DNA of 64,000 nucleotides from Salinicola salarius (GCF_002179555.1 NZ_NHOU01000001.1:124001-188000), one strand, 5' to 3'; shown: positions 41,022 to 52,015, numbered from the stretch's first letter. Made by a program: numbers and translations. Notes: generated by a model from the letters alone, not told the origin.

Positions 41022-41256
41022 GAAAGTCCTTGGAATCCTTTCTTTTTCTGATTTCCCAGTCTCGTCAACGGGCGAGAACAAGTAAAGCTCGGCGGCTCGT
41101 CGGCCAGCGTTTGCCTCAAAAGACTTGTCAAAAAGCGCCGGGGCGTTAGGATAGAGACACGATTTAGCGACATCACGTCTTTCGTGACGAATGATGTTTG
41201 CGAACGCTTGCGCTTGCGAAAGAACGTCTTCGAAAGAACGTCTGCGAGAAAGACCA

Positions 41257-41381
41257 TGACCGAACGCCTCGATTCACGTTTCATCGACACCGCCAACGCC
41301 GTTGGCGGTGCGATGACGTTTGCGTTCTTCGGTTATGGCTATTGGTTTAGGACTGGCGTGCCCGCCGGTTGGTCAACATGA
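41257..41381 (+). CDS. aromatic-rich leader peptide of the DAHP synthase gene
   Basis: A short open frame ends at TGA 41379-41381. From the internal ATG 41313 it reads MTFAFFGYGYWF followed by ten more residues: 7 of 10 residues at positions 3-12 are Phe, Tyr or Trp. An upstream in-frame ATG at 41257 with GAGAAAG before it gives 41 aa; ATG 41313 gives 22 aa and lies just behind a perfect 10-bp hairpin (41288-41310). The run of all three aromatic amino acids before a terminator and a DAHP synthase gene is the pattern of a translation-sensing attenuator. Confidence 0.75.
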
Positions 41382-41471
41382 CCTGAACCCGCGAGGCACG
41401 CCCGGAACTGGGCTGCCTCCTCGCATCAAGAACCCCCGGATGGCAGCTCCACCCGGGGGTTCTCGCGTTTT
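41355..41471 (+). promoter_or_regulatory. attenuator region between the leader peptide and DAHP synthase
   Basis: GGCGTGCC (41355-41362), inside the leader frame, can pair with GGCACGCC (41395-41402). The latter overlaps an alternative stem GAGGCA-GCCC (41393-41403) with GGGC-TGCCTC (41410-41419). A terminator, GAACCCCCGG (41430-41439) with CCGGGGGTTC (41453-41462) and GTTTT at 41467-41471, follows. GCTGCC (41412-41417) can also pair with GGCAGC in the terminator loop. Competing stems are clear; which one favours readthrough is not resolved by eye. Confidence 0.65.
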
Positions 41472-41511
41472 CGGGTCTCAATTCTTGAACATCACCTGGA
41501 ATGAGATCGTT

Positions 41512-42588
41512 ATGGACGCTGCCACATCCGAATTGAAGCCGGCCCTATCGACACCGGCATCATCATCTTCCATCAGAGCGCTGCCATTGCCGACGGCGCA
41601 GGAGCTGCGCCGGCAGCTGCCGGTGAGCGCGGCACTGGAGGCCCGGATCGCCGCGAGCCGCGAGGCCATACGGGCCATCCTCGAAGGCGAGGACGATCGC
41701 CTGCTGGTCGTGACCGGCCCCTGTTCGGTACACGACCCTGCCGCGGCGCTGGAGTATGCCGAGCGTCTGGCGGCACTCAATGAGGCGGTGGGAGACCGGC
41801 TTTTGCTGGTGATGCGCGTCTACGTCGAGAAGCCGCGTACCACTGTCGGCTGGAAAGGGCTGGCCTACGACCCTCACCTCGACGGCAGCGACGACATGGC
41901 CGCGGGCCTGGCCATGGCGAGACGGCTGATGCGCGATATCGCCGAACTGGGCCTGCCGGTCGCGACGGAGCTGCTGCAGCCGATGGCCGGGGCCTACTTC
42001 GATGATCTGCTGAGCTGGGTGGCGATCGGCGCGCGCACCACCGAATCCCAGATTCATCGTGAACTCGCCAGCGGGCTGGCGGCGGCGGTCGGGTTCAAGA
42101 ATGGCACCCAGGGCAATGTCGATGTCGCCATCGCCGCCATGCAATCCGCGGCCCATTCGCATCGCCACTTCGGTGTGACCGCCGATGGCAGCCCGGCGAT
42201 GATCGAAACGCCGGGCAATGCCGCCACCCATCTGGTGCTTCGCGGTGGCCGCAACGGGCCCAATCATGATGCCGAGAGCGTGGCCGCCAGCCGCCGGGCG
42301 ATGACGCAGGCCGGGCTCGAGGCGAGGATCATGGTCGACTGCAGCCACGCCAATTCGAACAAGGACCACCGGCGTCAGACGGAGGTTCTCTACGATGTGC
42401 TGGAACAGCGCATGGCCGGTGATCGCAGCCTGATCGGCGTGATGCTCGAAAGCCACCTGTTCGAAGGCAAGCAGGCGCTCAATCCCGCGGCGCTGCGCTA
42501 TGGCGTGTCGATCACCGACGCCTGCCTGGGCTGGGAGACCACCGAACAATTATTGATGCGTGCCGCCGAGCGGCTTGGTCAGGCCTGA
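41512..42588 (+). CDS. 3-deoxy-7-phosphoheptulonate (DAHP) synthase, class I alpha
   Basis: First step of the shikimate pathway: condenses PEP and erythrose 4-phosphate. 358 aa from ATG 41512; RLLVVTGPCSVHDPAAALEYA, RVYVEKPRTTVGWKGLAYDPHLDGS, ARTTESQIHRELASGL, GFKNGTQGNVDVA, VDCSHANSNKDHRRQ and the metal-binding Cys/His/Glu/Asp set are present. It is an AroF/AroG/AroH type; the feedback amino acid cannot be told reliably by eye. The mixed Phe/Tyr/Trp leader suggests control by all three aromatic amino acids. Confidence 0.95.
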   Translation: MDAATSELKPALSTPASSSSIRALPLPTAQELRRQLPVSAALEARIAASREAIRAILEGEDDRLLVVTGPCSVHDPAAALEYAERLAALNEAVGDRLLLVMRVYVEKPRTTVGWKGLAYDPHLDGSDDMAAGLAMARRLMRDIAELGLPVATELLQPMAGAYFDDLLSWVAIGARTTESQIHRELASGLAAAVGFKNGTQGNVDVAIAAMQSAAHSHRHFGVTADGSPAMIETPGNAATHLVLRGGRNGPNHDAESVAASRRAMTQAGLEARIMVDCSHANSNKDHRRQTEVLYDVLEQRMAGDRSLIGVMLESHLFEGKQALNPAALRYGVSITDACLGWETTEQLLMRAAERLGQA

Positions 42589-42592
42589 ACCG

Positions 42593-42618
42593 TGTCCCCG
42601 GCGGTCGCCGGGGGGACA
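42593..42618 (+). terminator. possible terminator after the DAHP synthase gene
   Basis: TGTCCCCGGCG (42593-42603) pairs with a complement at 42606-42618 that carries two extra G residues. No strong T run follows, so termination may be partial or Rho-assisted. Confidence 0.4.
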
Positions 42619-42644
42619 TCATCTCGTCATATTCCCGGCTTAGC

Positions 42645-42672
42645 CTCGTCACGACGAGCAATCCGTGACGAG
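42645..42672 (+). promoter_or_regulatory. inverted repeat just before the phoX ribosome site
   Basis: CTCGTCACG (42645-42653) and CGTGACGAG (42664-42672) are perfect complements 10 bp apart, ending 2 bp before CAGGGAG. It could be an operator or a leader hairpin. It does not match a Pho box (repeats of CTGTCAT). Confidence 0.4.
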
Positions 42673-42686
42673 TCAGGGAGATAAAC

Positions 42687-44804
42687 ATGAGCCGGGATGT
42701 CGAAGATCATCGAATTCACAACAACAGCCAGAATCTGCCTTTCGGTGAGGTTGTCGAGCGCCATCTTTCGCGTCGCCAGATTCTCCAGGGTGGCCTGGGG
42801 CTGGCCGCGCTTTCCATGATGGGAGGGTTCGGGCTCGGCGGCAGCAATGGTGCCTGGGCCCAGAACAAGACGCCGCTGGCGCTGGCCTTCGAATCGATCA
42901 AGGGCTCGCACACCGATGCGGTCGTGGTGCCGCCCGGATATCGGGCACAGGTGCTGATTCCGTGGGGAACGCCGCTCAATGCCCGGGCCAGTGCCTGGCA
43001 GAAGGATCTCGCCATGACCCCCGAGCAGCAGGCGAACAGCGTGGGCATGCATCATGACGGCATGCACGCCTTCCCCCTTGATGCGGAAAGTGGCTCGCGC
43101 CGTTTTCTGCTCGCGCTCAACAACGAGTACATCGATCAGGATGCCCTGTGGGCGCCCCAGGGTGGCCCGACCCAGCCGGACGGTGTGCGGCCGGCCGATG
43201 AGGTTCGCACCGAAATCAATGCCCACGGCGTCACCATCGTCGAGATCCGCCGCCAGGATGATGGCGGCTGGACGCATGTGGTCGACTCTCCCTACAACCG
43301 CCGGATCACGACCGCCACACCTATCATGCTGGCCGGGCCGGTCGCAGGCAGCGACTATGTCAGGACACGCTACTCGATCGACGGTACTCGAACGCGCGGC
43401 ACCAACAACAACTGCGCCAATGGCTACACCCCCTGGGGAACTTACCTGACCTGCGAGGAAAACTGGCCGGAAGTCTTCGTCAATACCGGCGAGCGCTTCA
43501 GCGACGATGCCCGCCTGGGCTTGCCGACCGATCGCGGGCGCTACGGCTGGGAAACGGCGGCCGGCGATGGCGAGCAGGAAGACGAGTTCTCGCGTTTCGA
43601 TGTCACGCCCCGGGTGGGCGAGGCGAGTGAAGACTATCGCAACGAAGCGCGGACCTTCGGCTACGTGGTCGAGATCGATCCGTATACCCAGGCCATGGCC
43701 GTCAAGCGCACGGCGCTGGGACGTTTCCGCCACGAGGGGTGCTGGCCCGGGCCGGTCCGCGCCGGCGAGCCGCTGACGTTCTACACCGGTCACGACTCGC
43801 GCAACGAATATATCTACAAGTTCGTCAGCGCCGCCAAGTGGGACCCCGCCGATGCCCCTCGGCCGGGCAACGAAGCGGATCGTCTGGCCATCGGCGGCAA
43901 ATACCTCGATGAAGGCACGCTCTACGCGGCGCGCTTCGATGAAGACGGGCGAGGCGAGTGGCTGCCGCTGACGCCGGATGCGAAAACGCCATCCGGCCAG
44001 ACGCTGGCCGCGGCGCTGGGCCTGGCGGCCGACGATACCGCCGGCATCATCATCCACACCTGTGACGCAGCCGACCTGATGGGCGCGACGCCGATGGATC
44101 GGCCGGAATGGTCGAGCGTGGACCCTGTCTCCGGCGAGGTCTACTTCACCTTGACCAACAACTCGAAACGCACGGCGGCGGATACCGAAGCCAGTTTCAC
44201 CAACGACGGCACGGCGATCGATGCCGGCGGCGTGGGTTACGCCACGGCGCCCGCCAATGTCGCCAACCCGCGCGCCAACAACGAGAACGGACACATCATT
44301 CGCTGGCGCGAGCAGCCGGACAATCGCTTTGCCTGGGAGATCTTCGTGTTCGGCAGCGACGCCGGCGCAGGCGACAATCGCTCCGGCCTGACCGAGGACA
44401 ACCAGTTCGCGAGTCCCGACGGCCTATGGTACGACGCGCGTGGCGAAGGGCAGGGCATTCTCTGGTTCCAGACGGACAACAGCGACAATGCCGTGGCCGA
44501 ATACACCAACGATCAGCTGCTGGCGGTGGTGCCGGGCGCGCTCAACCAGGACACCAGCAGTACCGGCTCGGTCATCGATGCCGGCAACCAGCGCCATCTC
44601 AAGCGCTTCGCCGTCGGCCCGAATGGCTGCGAGGTGACCGGGATCTTCGCCACGCCGGATCGTACCGCCCTGTTCATCAACATCCAGCACCCGGGCAACT
44701 GGCCGGCCGGTGACGACGCCACGCGTGCCACCGACGGCAAGGTTCGTCCGCGCGCCTCGACCGTGGTGATCCAGAAGGCCGACGGCGGTCAGGTCGGCCT
44801 CTGA
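42687..44804 (+). CDS. phoX: PhoX-family alkaline phosphatase, Tat-exported
   Basis: Periplasmic calcium/iron-dependent phosphatase that releases phosphate from organic esters. 705 aa with a Tat signal SRRQILQGGLGLAALSMMG (residues about 28-46). Family blocks include GMHHDGMHAFPL, NNNCANGYTPWGTYLTCEENW, FRHEGCWPG and WSSVDPVSGEVYFTLTNNS. GGGAG precedes the ATG. The Tat translocase needed for export is encoded 4 kb away. A GAAA-loop terminator follows. Other DUF839 proteins are similar, so substrate specificity is inferred. Confidence 0.9.
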   Translation: MSRDVEDHRIHNNSQNLPFGEVVERHLSRRQILQGGLGLAALSMMGGFGLGGSNGAWAQNKTPLALAFESIKGSHTDAVVVPPGYRAQVLIPWGTPLNARASAWQKDLAMTPEQQANSVGMHHDGMHAFPLDAESGSRRFLLALNNEYIDQDALWAPQGGPTQPDGVRPADEVRTEINAHGVTIVEIRRQDDGGWTHVVDSPYNRRITTATPIMLAGPVAGSDYVRTRYSIDGTRTRGTNNNCANGYTPWGTYLTCEENWPEVFVNTGERFSDDARLGLPTDRGRYGWETAAGDGEQEDEFSRFDVTPRVGEASEDYRNEARTFGYVVEIDPYTQAMAVKRTALGRFRHEGCWPGPVRAGEPLTFYTGHDSRNEYIYKFVSAAKWDPADAPRPGNEADRLAIGGKYLDEGTLYAARFDEDGRGEWLPLTPDAKTPSGQTLAAALGLAADDTAGIIIHTCDAADLMGATPMDRPEWSSVDPVSGEVYFTLTNNSKRTAADTEASFTNDGTAIDAGGVGYATAPANVANPRANNENGHIIRWREQPDNRFAWEIFVFGSDAGAGDNRSGLTEDNQFASPDGLWYDARGEGQGILWFQTDNSDNAVAEYTNDQLLAVVPGALNQDTSSTGSVIDAGNQRHLKRFAVGPNGCEVTGIFATPDRTALFINIQHPGNWPAGDDATRATDGKVRPRASTVVIQKADGGQVGL

Positions 44805-44828
44805 TCGATCGAGAGCGGGCGCATGAAG

Positions 44829-44860
44829 AAGGCTGGATGCGAAAGCATCCAGCCTTTTTT
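44829..44860 (+). terminator. strong terminator after phoX
   Basis: AAGGCTGGATGC (44829-44840), GAAA tetraloop, perfect complement at 44845-44856, then a run of T to 44860. Confidence 0.93.
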
Positions 44861-44913
44861 ATCGAGTCATCAATTCATCCGGTCACCGCTATCGAACCAT
44901 GAGATGACCGCGC

Positions 44914-47142
44914 TCACGTCTGGCTAGCGTAGGCGTAAAGCAGCGTCTCCTGAGCACTGATCGGCTCGGCATCGCCCGAGTCGCATAGATGGTACTGACC
45001 CTCGGTGTCGAGCTCCCAGCTCTGGCAGTTGTCCAGCAGATAGGTGTCCAGATCCTTGCGCACCTGCTGAGCGACCTTTTTGTCCAGCAGCGGAAAGCAG
45101 GTCTCGATCCGATGGAACATGTTGCGCTCCATGGCGTCGGCGCTGGAACACCACACCTCGTGCTTGCCATCGTTGTGAAAGTAGTAGACGCGGGTATGCT
45201 CGAGGAAGCGACCGATGATCGAGCGTACCCGGATATTGTCGGAGATACCCGGTATGCCGGGGCGGAGGCAGCACATGCCGCGAATGATCAGTTCGCAGGT
45301 CACGCCGGCCTGGGAGGCCCGATAGAGTGCGCGAATCAGCTTGGGTTCGGTGATCGCGTTGCATTTGAGGACGAGCCTGGCCTTCTTGCCGCTCTCTGCC
45401 AGTTTGGCCTCGCGTTCGATCATCTCGATCAACGTCTTGTGCAGCGTGAATGGCGCATGCAGCAGCGTCTGGATCTTGCGTGGCTTCCCCATGCCGGAGA
45501 GCTGCTGGAACACCTTGTGCACGTCGTCGCACAGCGCCTCGTTGGCGGTCATCAAGCTGTAATCGGTGTACAGCTTGGCGGTCTTGGCGTGATAGTTGCC
45601 GGTGCCGAGATGGGCGTAGTGACGGAGCGTGCCTTTCTCGCGGCGCACGATGTGCATCATCTTGGCGTGGGTCTTGTAGGCCATCACGCCGTAGATAACG
45701 ATGGCGCCGGCTTCCTGCAGCCGAGAGGCCAGGGCGAGATTGTCGGCCTCGTCGAAGCGCGCCCGCAGCTCGATGACGACGGTCACTTCCTTGCCGCCGC
45801 GCGCGGCCTCCACCAGTGCGCCGACGATCGACGAGTCGGCGCCGGTGCGATAGAGGGTCTGCTTGATGGCCAGCACGTCGGGATCCCGTGCCGCCTGCCG
45901 CAGCAGGTCCTCTACCGGGGTGAACGACTGGAAAGGATGATGCAGCAGGATGTCGCCCTGAAGAATGGCGGAGAACAGGTTGACCTCGCCGCGTAACGGC
46001 TTAGGCAGGCCGGGCGTGAAAGGGCGGTAGCGCAGGTCGGGGCGTTGGACGTCGCCGAGTACCGCCATCATCCGGGTCAGGTTGACCGGACCGTTGACCC
46101 GATAGAGATCCTCCTCGCCCAGCTCGAACTGCTTGAGCAGGAAATCGATGAGGCTGTCGGGGCAGTTGTCGGCCACCTCCAGACGGACGCCGCTGCCGTA
46201 GCGTCTGGCCAGCAGCTCCCCACGCAGCGCGGAGGCCAGGTCCGAGACTTCTTCGGGATCGACCGACAAATCGGCGTTGCGCGTCAGCCGGAACTGATAG
46301 CAGCCGCCCACTTCCATGCCGGGAAAGACCTCGTGGGCATGGGCGTGGATCATCGACGACAGGAAGACGTAGTCGGTGAAGCCCTCCTCGCAGAGCGCAT
46401 CCGGCAGCCGGATCAGTCGCGGCAGCGAGCGCGGTGCGGGCAGGATCGCCATGCCGCCCTCGCGGCCGAAGGCATCTGTGCCATCGAGCTCGACGATGAA
46501 GTTGAGGCTCTTGTTGACCAGTCGCGGAAACGGGTGAGACGGGTCGAGCCCGATCGGACTGATGACCGGGGCGATCTCCTCCTCGAAATAGTCGGCGACC
46601 CAGGCCGCCTGCTCGGGTGTCCACTGGGCGCGGCGCCGGAAGCGTATCTTCTGCTCTTCCAGTGCCGGCACCAGCACATCGTTGAGAATGCGGTACTGGC
46701 GTTCCACCTGTTCGTGAGCGATACGTGACACCTCGCTCAGGACGCGAGCGGGCGTCATGCCGTCGGCACCGGTCTCCTCGCGAAACGAGGCAAGCTGATG
46801 CTTGAGCCCGGCCACGCGAATCTCGAAGAACTCATCGAGATTGGAGGAGAAGATCAGCAGGAACATCAGGCGGTCGAGTAGCGGATGCGAAGGGTCCAGA
46901 GACTGCTCGAGCACGCGGATATTGAACTGCAGATGCGACAGCTCACGGTTGAAATAGAGCGCAGGGTCGTCGAGATCCGCCTGGGAGGAGGGTGTCTCCT
47001 TGGCATGGATGCCCTTGCGCGTACGGTTGACGCGCAAGGGTGTCGCATTGATCTCCTCCCCGCTAACCGATAATGGCGTATCGGTTGAGGCGGCGGGTGT
47101 ATCGATAGTATTGGGCGTGTCTGGTGTGCCTGAGTCTGTCAT
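44914..47142 (-). CDS. ppk: polyphosphate kinase 1
   Basis: Makes polyphosphate from ATP. 742 aa; FNRELSHLQFNIRVLEQS, the phosphohistidine region AYKTHAKMMHIVRRE, HYAHLGTGNYHAKTAKLYTD and the C-terminal CCLRPGIPGISDNIRVRSIIGRFLEH are PPK1 hallmarks. The N-terminal 55 residues before the conserved core are Thr/Pro/Asp-rich and longer than in E. coli (688 aa). It is 39 bp downstream of hemB on the same strand; ppx lies elsewhere in this window. Confidence 0.96.
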   Translation of the reverse strand: MTDSGTPDTPNTIDTPAASTDTPLSVSGEEINATPLRVNRTRKGIHAKETPSSQADLDDPALYFNRELSHLQFNIRVLEQSLDPSHPLLDRLMFLLIFSSNLDEFFEIRVAGLKHQLASFREETGADGMTPARVLSEVSRIAHEQVERQYRILNDVLVPALEEQKIRFRRRAQWTPEQAAWVADYFEEEIAPVISPIGLDPSHPFPRLVNKSLNFIVELDGTDAFGREGGMAILPAPRSLPRLIRLPDALCEEGFTDYVFLSSMIHAHAHEVFPGMEVGGCYQFRLTRNADLSVDPEEVSDLASALRGELLARRYGSGVRLEVADNCPDSLIDFLLKQFELGEEDLYRVNGPVNLTRMMAVLGDVQRPDLRYRPFTPGLPKPLRGEVNLFSAILQGDILLHHPFQSFTPVEDLLRQAARDPDVLAIKQTLYRTGADSSIVGALVEAARGGKEVTVVIELRARFDEADNLALASRLQEAGAIVIYGVMAYKTHAKMMHIVRREKGTLRHYAHLGTGNYHAKTAKLYTDYSLMTANEALCDDVHKVFQQLSGMGKPRKIQTLLHAPFTLHKTLIEMIEREAKLAESGKKARLVLKCNAITEPKLIRALYRASQAGVTCELIIRGMCCLRPGIPGISDNIRVRSIIGRFLEHTRVYYFHNDGKHEVWCSSADAMERNMFHRIETCFPLLDKKVAQQVRKDLDTYLLDNCQSWELDTEGQYHLCDSGDAEPISAQETLLYAYASQT

Positions 47143-47181
47143 CTAAAGTCTCCGGTACCGGGGCAGACACGCCCGCGGCCC

Positions 47182-48393
<1,212 letters not shown>

Positions 48394-49167
48394 TCAGTCC
48401 GCGCCGGTCGGATCTTCTGCGCGACGACGCTGGACGATACGGCCGAAGATGATGCCGACCTCGAACAGAAGCCACATGGGCACGGCCAGCAGGCTCTGCG
48501 AAATGATGTCCGGCGGGGTGAGCAGCATGCCGATGATGAAACAGATCAGAATCACATAAGGGCGCTTCTTGCTCAGGCTCTTCACGTCGGTGATCCCGGT
48601 CCAGATGACCAGGAAGGTGGCGATGGGAATCTCGAACGCCACACCGAAGGCGAAGAACATCTTCAGCACGAAATTGAGATAGGCGTTGATGTCCGTCATC
48701 ACCGTGACATCCTGCGGCCCGGTATGCACGAAGAAGCTGAACAGCAGCGGGAACACGATATAGTAGGCGAAGGCGGCACCGCAGTAGAACAGCAGAATGC
48801 TGGAGGCGAGCAGCGGGAATGCCAGCGCTTTTTCGTGCTTGTAGAGCCCCGGTGCGATGAACGCCCAGGCCTGATAGAGAATGAACGGGATCGCGGCAAA
48901 GATCGCCACCACCATGGTCAGTTTGAAAGGCGCCAGGAACGGCGAGGTGACCTCGGTGGCGATCATCTTCGATCCCGTCGGCAACAGGGCCACTAGCGGG
49001 TCGGCGACGAAGCGGTAGATGTCGTTGGAGAACGCGTAGAGCCCGACGAAGATCACCACGACGACGATCACGGCCTTCATCAGCCTGGAGCGCAACTCTA
49101 TCAAGTGCTCGATCAGTGGCGCCTGTGGCTGCTGTTCATCTGGCGGTGGAGAGGAGGCATCGCTCAT
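48394..49167 (-). CDS. tatC: twin-arginine translocase subunit TatC
   Basis: Polytopic membrane core of the Tat system that binds twin-arginine signals. 257 aa, six hydrophobic segments, with [13 protein letters not shown] at the N-terminus and the conserved periplasmic and transmembrane blocks [20 protein letters not shown] and FGVAFEIP. It overlaps tatB by 4 bp. It should export PhoX encoded in the same window. Confidence 0.97.
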   Translation of the reverse strand: MSDASSPPPDEQQPQAPLIEHLIELRSRLMKAVIVVVVIFVGLYAFSNDIYRFVADPLVALLPTGSKMIATEVTSPFLAPFKLTMVVAIFAAIPFILYQAWAFIAPGLYKHEKALAFPLLASSILLFYCGAAFAYYIVFPLLFSFFVHTGPQDVTVMTDINAYLNFVLKMFFAFGVAFEIPIATFLVIWTGITDVKSLSKKRPYVILICFIIGMLLTPPDIISQSLLAVPMWLLFEVGIIFGRIVQRRRAEDPTGAD

Positions 49168-49592
49168 CGGGAAGCCGAATCCTTGTCCGCGGGAAAGGAA
49201 GAAGGGGCAGCGGGGGGTGTCTCAGGGGACGACGACGGCTGCGGGTCGGCGTCGGAGGTTGCCCCGGCCGATTGGTGGTTGTTCCCGGAAGAAGGCGTCG
49301 GCGTCGAAGGAGACGAGCTGCCTTTCGAGTCGCTTTCGAAGTGCTTCTCGACGCCTCGGCGTGCCTGATTGATGCCCTCGTCCAGTTTCTTCTGCTGCTC
49401 GGCCAGTTTCTGGCGCAGCTCCTCGGCCTCGAGCTGGGAGGTGATCTCCCGCTGCATGGTCGAGACGCTGCGCTTGATCCGGCCGACCCAGAGGCCGGCG
49501 GTACGGGCTGCCTTGGGCAGGCGCTCCGGTCCCAGTACCAGCAAGCCCACGATGCCGATCAGCAGAAGTTCGAAGAAACCGATATCGAACAT
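49164..49592 (-). CDS. tatB: Tat translocase subunit TatB
   Basis: 142 aa: a single N-terminal membrane helix ([26 protein letters not shown]) with the conserved Glu and GPERLP hinge, an amphipathic helix and a long Ser/Pro/Asp-rich C-terminal tail. TatB forms the signal-peptide receptor with TatC. Five bp after tatA and overlapping tatC. Confidence 0.95.
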   Translation of the reverse strand: MFDIGFFELLLIGIVGLLVLGPERLPKAARTAGLWVGRIKRSVSTMQREITSQLEAEELRQKLAEQQKKLDEGINQARRGVEKHFESDSKGSSSPSTPTPSSGNNHQSAGATSDADPQPSSSPETPPAAPSSFPADKDSASR

Positions 49593-49597
49593 GTCGG

Positions 49598-49879
49598 TTA
49601 CTTGCGCTCGGCCTTGTCGCTGGACGTCTGCGTCTCGTCGGCGCGGCTATCGAAGTTGCTGTCCTGGGTGGTGTGGTTCGCCGAGTCCTGGGAGTGGTTG
49701 ATGCTATGCTGCGTCGTGCTCCCCTTCTTTTCGTCCTCGTCTTCACCGACGGCCTTCTTGAAGCCCTTGACGGCGCCGCCCAGGTCGCTGCCCACGTTGC
49801 GCAGTTTCTTGGTGCCGAAAATCAGGATGATGATCCCGAGGACGATCAACAGTTGCCAGATGCTAATCCCGCCCAGCAT
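49598..49879 (-). CDS. tatA: Tat translocase subunit TatA
   Basis: 93 aa: one membrane helix ([22 protein letters not shown]), the [23 protein letters not shown] hinge and amphipathic helix, then a hydrophilic tail rich in Ser, Asp and Gln. It polymerises to form the translocation pore. First gene of tatABC here, 39 bp after hisE. Confidence 0.96.
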   Translation of the reverse strand: MLGGISIWQLLIVLGIIILIFGTKKLRNVGSDLGGAVKGFKKAVGEDEDEKKGSTTQHSINHSQDSANHTTQDSNFDSRADETQTSSDKAERK

Positions 49880-49918
49880 AACTTTCTCCTTACCGATGCG
49901 CGTTGGCGCGATGATGAC

Positions 49919-50260
49919 TCATGAGTCTCGCTGGCGCGACGCCTTTTCGTCCAGCCCCGAAACGCCGAAGCGCCGGGCCAGTTCCGCCAGTACCTCACGG
50001 TGGTCGATATCGAGGTGCGACAGCATGACCAGACTGTGAAACCAGAGGTCGGCCACTTCGCCGACCAGATCCTGGCGGCTCTTTGCATTATCCGCCTCGA
50101 CATCCTTGGCGGCAAGCAGCGTTTCCGTCGCTTCCTCGCCGACCTTTTCCAGGATCTTGTTGAGGCCTCGGTGATGCAGCTGCGCGACATAGGAACTGTC
50201 CGGGTCCGCGCTACGACGGGCGTCCAGTACCGCCGCCAGTTGCTCGAGAGTATCACTCAT
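49919..50260 (-). CDS. hisE: phosphoribosyl-ATP pyrophosphatase
   Basis: Second step of histidine synthesis: hydrolyses PR-ATP to PR-AMP. 113 aa with the MazG-like helical fold: [29 protein letters not shown] and [15 protein letters not shown] carry the Glu/Asp metal ligands. In Pseudomonas hisI precedes hisE after ubiB; here hisI is missing and a GAGATTC heptamer array lies 31-96 bp upstream of the start. A weak AGGA is about 10 bp before the ATG. Confidence 0.96.
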   Translation of the reverse strand: MSDTLEQLAAVLDARRSADPDSSYVAQLHHRGLNKILEKVGEEATETLLAAKDVEADNAKSRQDLVGEVADLWFHSLVMLSHLDIDHREVLAELARRFGVSGLDEKASRQRDS

Positions 50261-50290
50261 GAGATGACATTCCTGCTTCTGAGGCTAGAT

Positions 50291-50356
50291 TGGCTTCGAG
50301 ATTCGAGATTCGAGATTCGAGATTCGAGATTCGAGATTCGAGATTCGAGATTCGAG
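50291..50356. repeat. heptanucleotide tandem array, unit GAGATTC, 8 copies
   Basis: TGGCTTC (50291-50297), then eight identical GAGATTC units (50298-50353) and GAG. On the minus coding strand the unit is GAATCTC. It lies between the ubiB stop (36 bp away) and the hisE start (31 bp away). The TGGCTTC start and GAG end are shared with the array at 54033-54112. Confidence 0.98.
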
Positions 50357-50392
50357 CTCGATGACTTCGACGTTCGGGTCATCATCATACAC

Positions 50393-52015
50393 TCAGCGCC
50401 ACGCCAGCAGCACTACGCCCAGGCCGGCCGCGATCAGCACCGGCCACGGTTGCTGTTCCGCCCACGCCAGCATCGGCTGCCAGGCCAGCGCCACGGCCAG
50501 CAGAACGGCGCCCAGGCGCAAACGCCTAGCGCGGGGGGCGGCTCGCTGAAAGCGGGCTTCCAGGCTCGTCAGCGCCTCGGTCTGCTGGCGGTTGAGCCGG
50601 CGCTGCTGCTCGCGGTCGGAAAGGGCCTGATGCGCGAGCACCGGCAGCTCCGGAATCTGATGCGCCAGTTCCGGCGCGTGCTTCTGCAGTGTCTTCCAGA
50701 AGCCCTTGGGCCCGGCGCGCTCGCGCATCCAGCGCTCGAGATAGGGCTTGGCCGTGCTCCACAGGTCCAGATCGGGATAGAGCTGGCGACCCAGGCCTTC
50801 GATGTTGAGCAGGGTTTTCTGCAGGAGTACCAGCTGTGGCTGGACTTCCATGTTGAAGCGCCGCGCGGTCTGAAACAGCCCCAGCAGCACCTGACCGAAA
50901 GAGATGTCTTTGAGCGGCTTCTCCAGAATCGGCTCGCAAACCGCGCGGATCGCCGAAGCGAACTCGTTGGCCCGCGTGCCTTCGCCGACCCAGCCGGATT
51001 CGATATGCAGCACCGCGACTTCGTAATAGTCCTGGCGGAAGAACGCGAGCAGGTTCCGCGCCAGGTAGTCCTGGTCTTCCCGGGTCAGGCTGCCGACGAT
51101 GCCGCAGTCGATGGCGATGTAACGGGGTTCGGTGGGGTTGTCCCGCGAGACGAAGATATTGCCGGGATGCATGTCGGCATGGAAGAAATTGTCGCGGAAG
51201 ACCTGGGTGAAGAATATCTCCACACCACGCTCGGCCAGCTTCTTGAGATCGGTGCCCTGGGCGCGCAAGGCATCGATATCCGCCACCGGAATGCCGTTGA
51301 TGCGCTCCTGGACCATGACCTGACGATGGGTCAGCGACCAGTGAATGGCGGGCACGTAGAGCAGCGGCGAGCTCTGGAAGTTGCGCTTGAGCTGCGAGGT
51401 GTTGGCAGCTTCCTTGTTGAGATCGAGCTCGTCGAACAGCGTCGCTTCGTAGTCCTGCACCACTTCCACCGGGCGGAGGCGACGCGCTTCGGGGATCCGG
51501 CGCATCAAGCGCGCGAAGGTGTACAGCAGGCCGATATCCTCGCGCATGATGCGATCGATACCGGGGCGAATGATCTTGACCACGACCTGCTCGCCGCTGT
51601 GCAGCTCGGCGGCGTGAACCTGGGCGATCGACGCCGAGGCCATCGGCTCGGTCTCGAACGCCGCGAACGCTTCCTCGACCGTCTGGCCCAGCTCGACCTC
51701 GACCATGGCGCGGGCGGTCTCGCCGGGGAAGGGGGGGACCTGATCCTGCAGCCGTTTGAGTTCATCGGCGATATCCGGCGGCAGCAGATCGCGGCGCGTC
51801 GACAGCATCTGGCCGAACTTGACGAAGATCGGTCCCAGCGATTCCAGCGCCAGACGTAGCCGCTTGCCCCGCGAATGGTCGCCGATCGGGATCAGGCGAA
51901 CGGGAGCGAAGCGCCACAGCCAGCGAATGACCGGCGGCAGGCGTTCCTGGGGCATCAGGCTGTCGAGGCGATAACGGGAGACGGTCCAGGCGATGCGAAA
52001 TAGCCGCAAGCTCAT
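50393..52015 (-). CDS. ubiB: UbiB, ubiquinone biosynthesis ATPase-like kinase
   Basis: Atypical ABC1/ADCK-family protein needed for coenzyme Q synthesis, probably helping the Ubi complex reach lipid intermediates. 540 aa: [36 protein letters not shown] contains the KxGQ motif, AIAxxQVH-like [12 protein letters not shown] the Ala-rich loop, then [11 protein letters not shown]; two membrane helices lie at the C-terminus. The start overlaps the ubiJ stop. Confidence 0.97.
   Translation of the reverse strand: MSLRLFRIAWTVSRYRLDSLMPQERLPPVIRWLWRFAPVRLIPIGDHSRGKRLRLALESLGPIFVKFGQMLSTRRDLLPPDIADELKRLQDQVPPFPGETARAMVEVELGQTVEEAFAAFETEPMASASIAQVHAAELHSGEQVVVKIIRPGIDRIMREDIGLLYTFARLMRRIPEARRLRPVEVVQDYEATLFDELDLNKEAANTSQLKRNFQSSPLLYVPAIHWSLTHRQVMVQERINGIPVADIDALRAQGTDLKKLAERGVEIFFTQVFRDNFFHADMHPGNIFVSRDNPTEPRYIAIDCGIVGSLTREDQDYLARNLLAFFRQDYYEVAVLHIESGWVGEGTRANEFASAIRAVCEPILEKPLKDISFGQVLLGLFQTARRFNMEVQPQLVLLQKTLLNIEGLGRQLYPDLDLWSTAKPYLERWMRERAGPKGFWKTLQKHAPELAHQIPELPVLAHQALSDREQQRRLNRQQTEALTSLEARFQRAAPRARRLRLGAVLLAVALAWQPMLAWAEQQPWPVLIAAGLGVVLLAWR

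Noticed and set aside
42627-44294. 555-codon minus-strand frame opposite phoX
   Set aside because: phoX has a full family match with a Tat signal; the antisense frame has no recognisable domain or ribosome site.
50000-51859. 619-codon plus-strand frame over ubiB and hisE
   Set aside because: It is the antisense of conserved ubiB and hisE and runs through a heptamer array; a shadow caused by high GC content.
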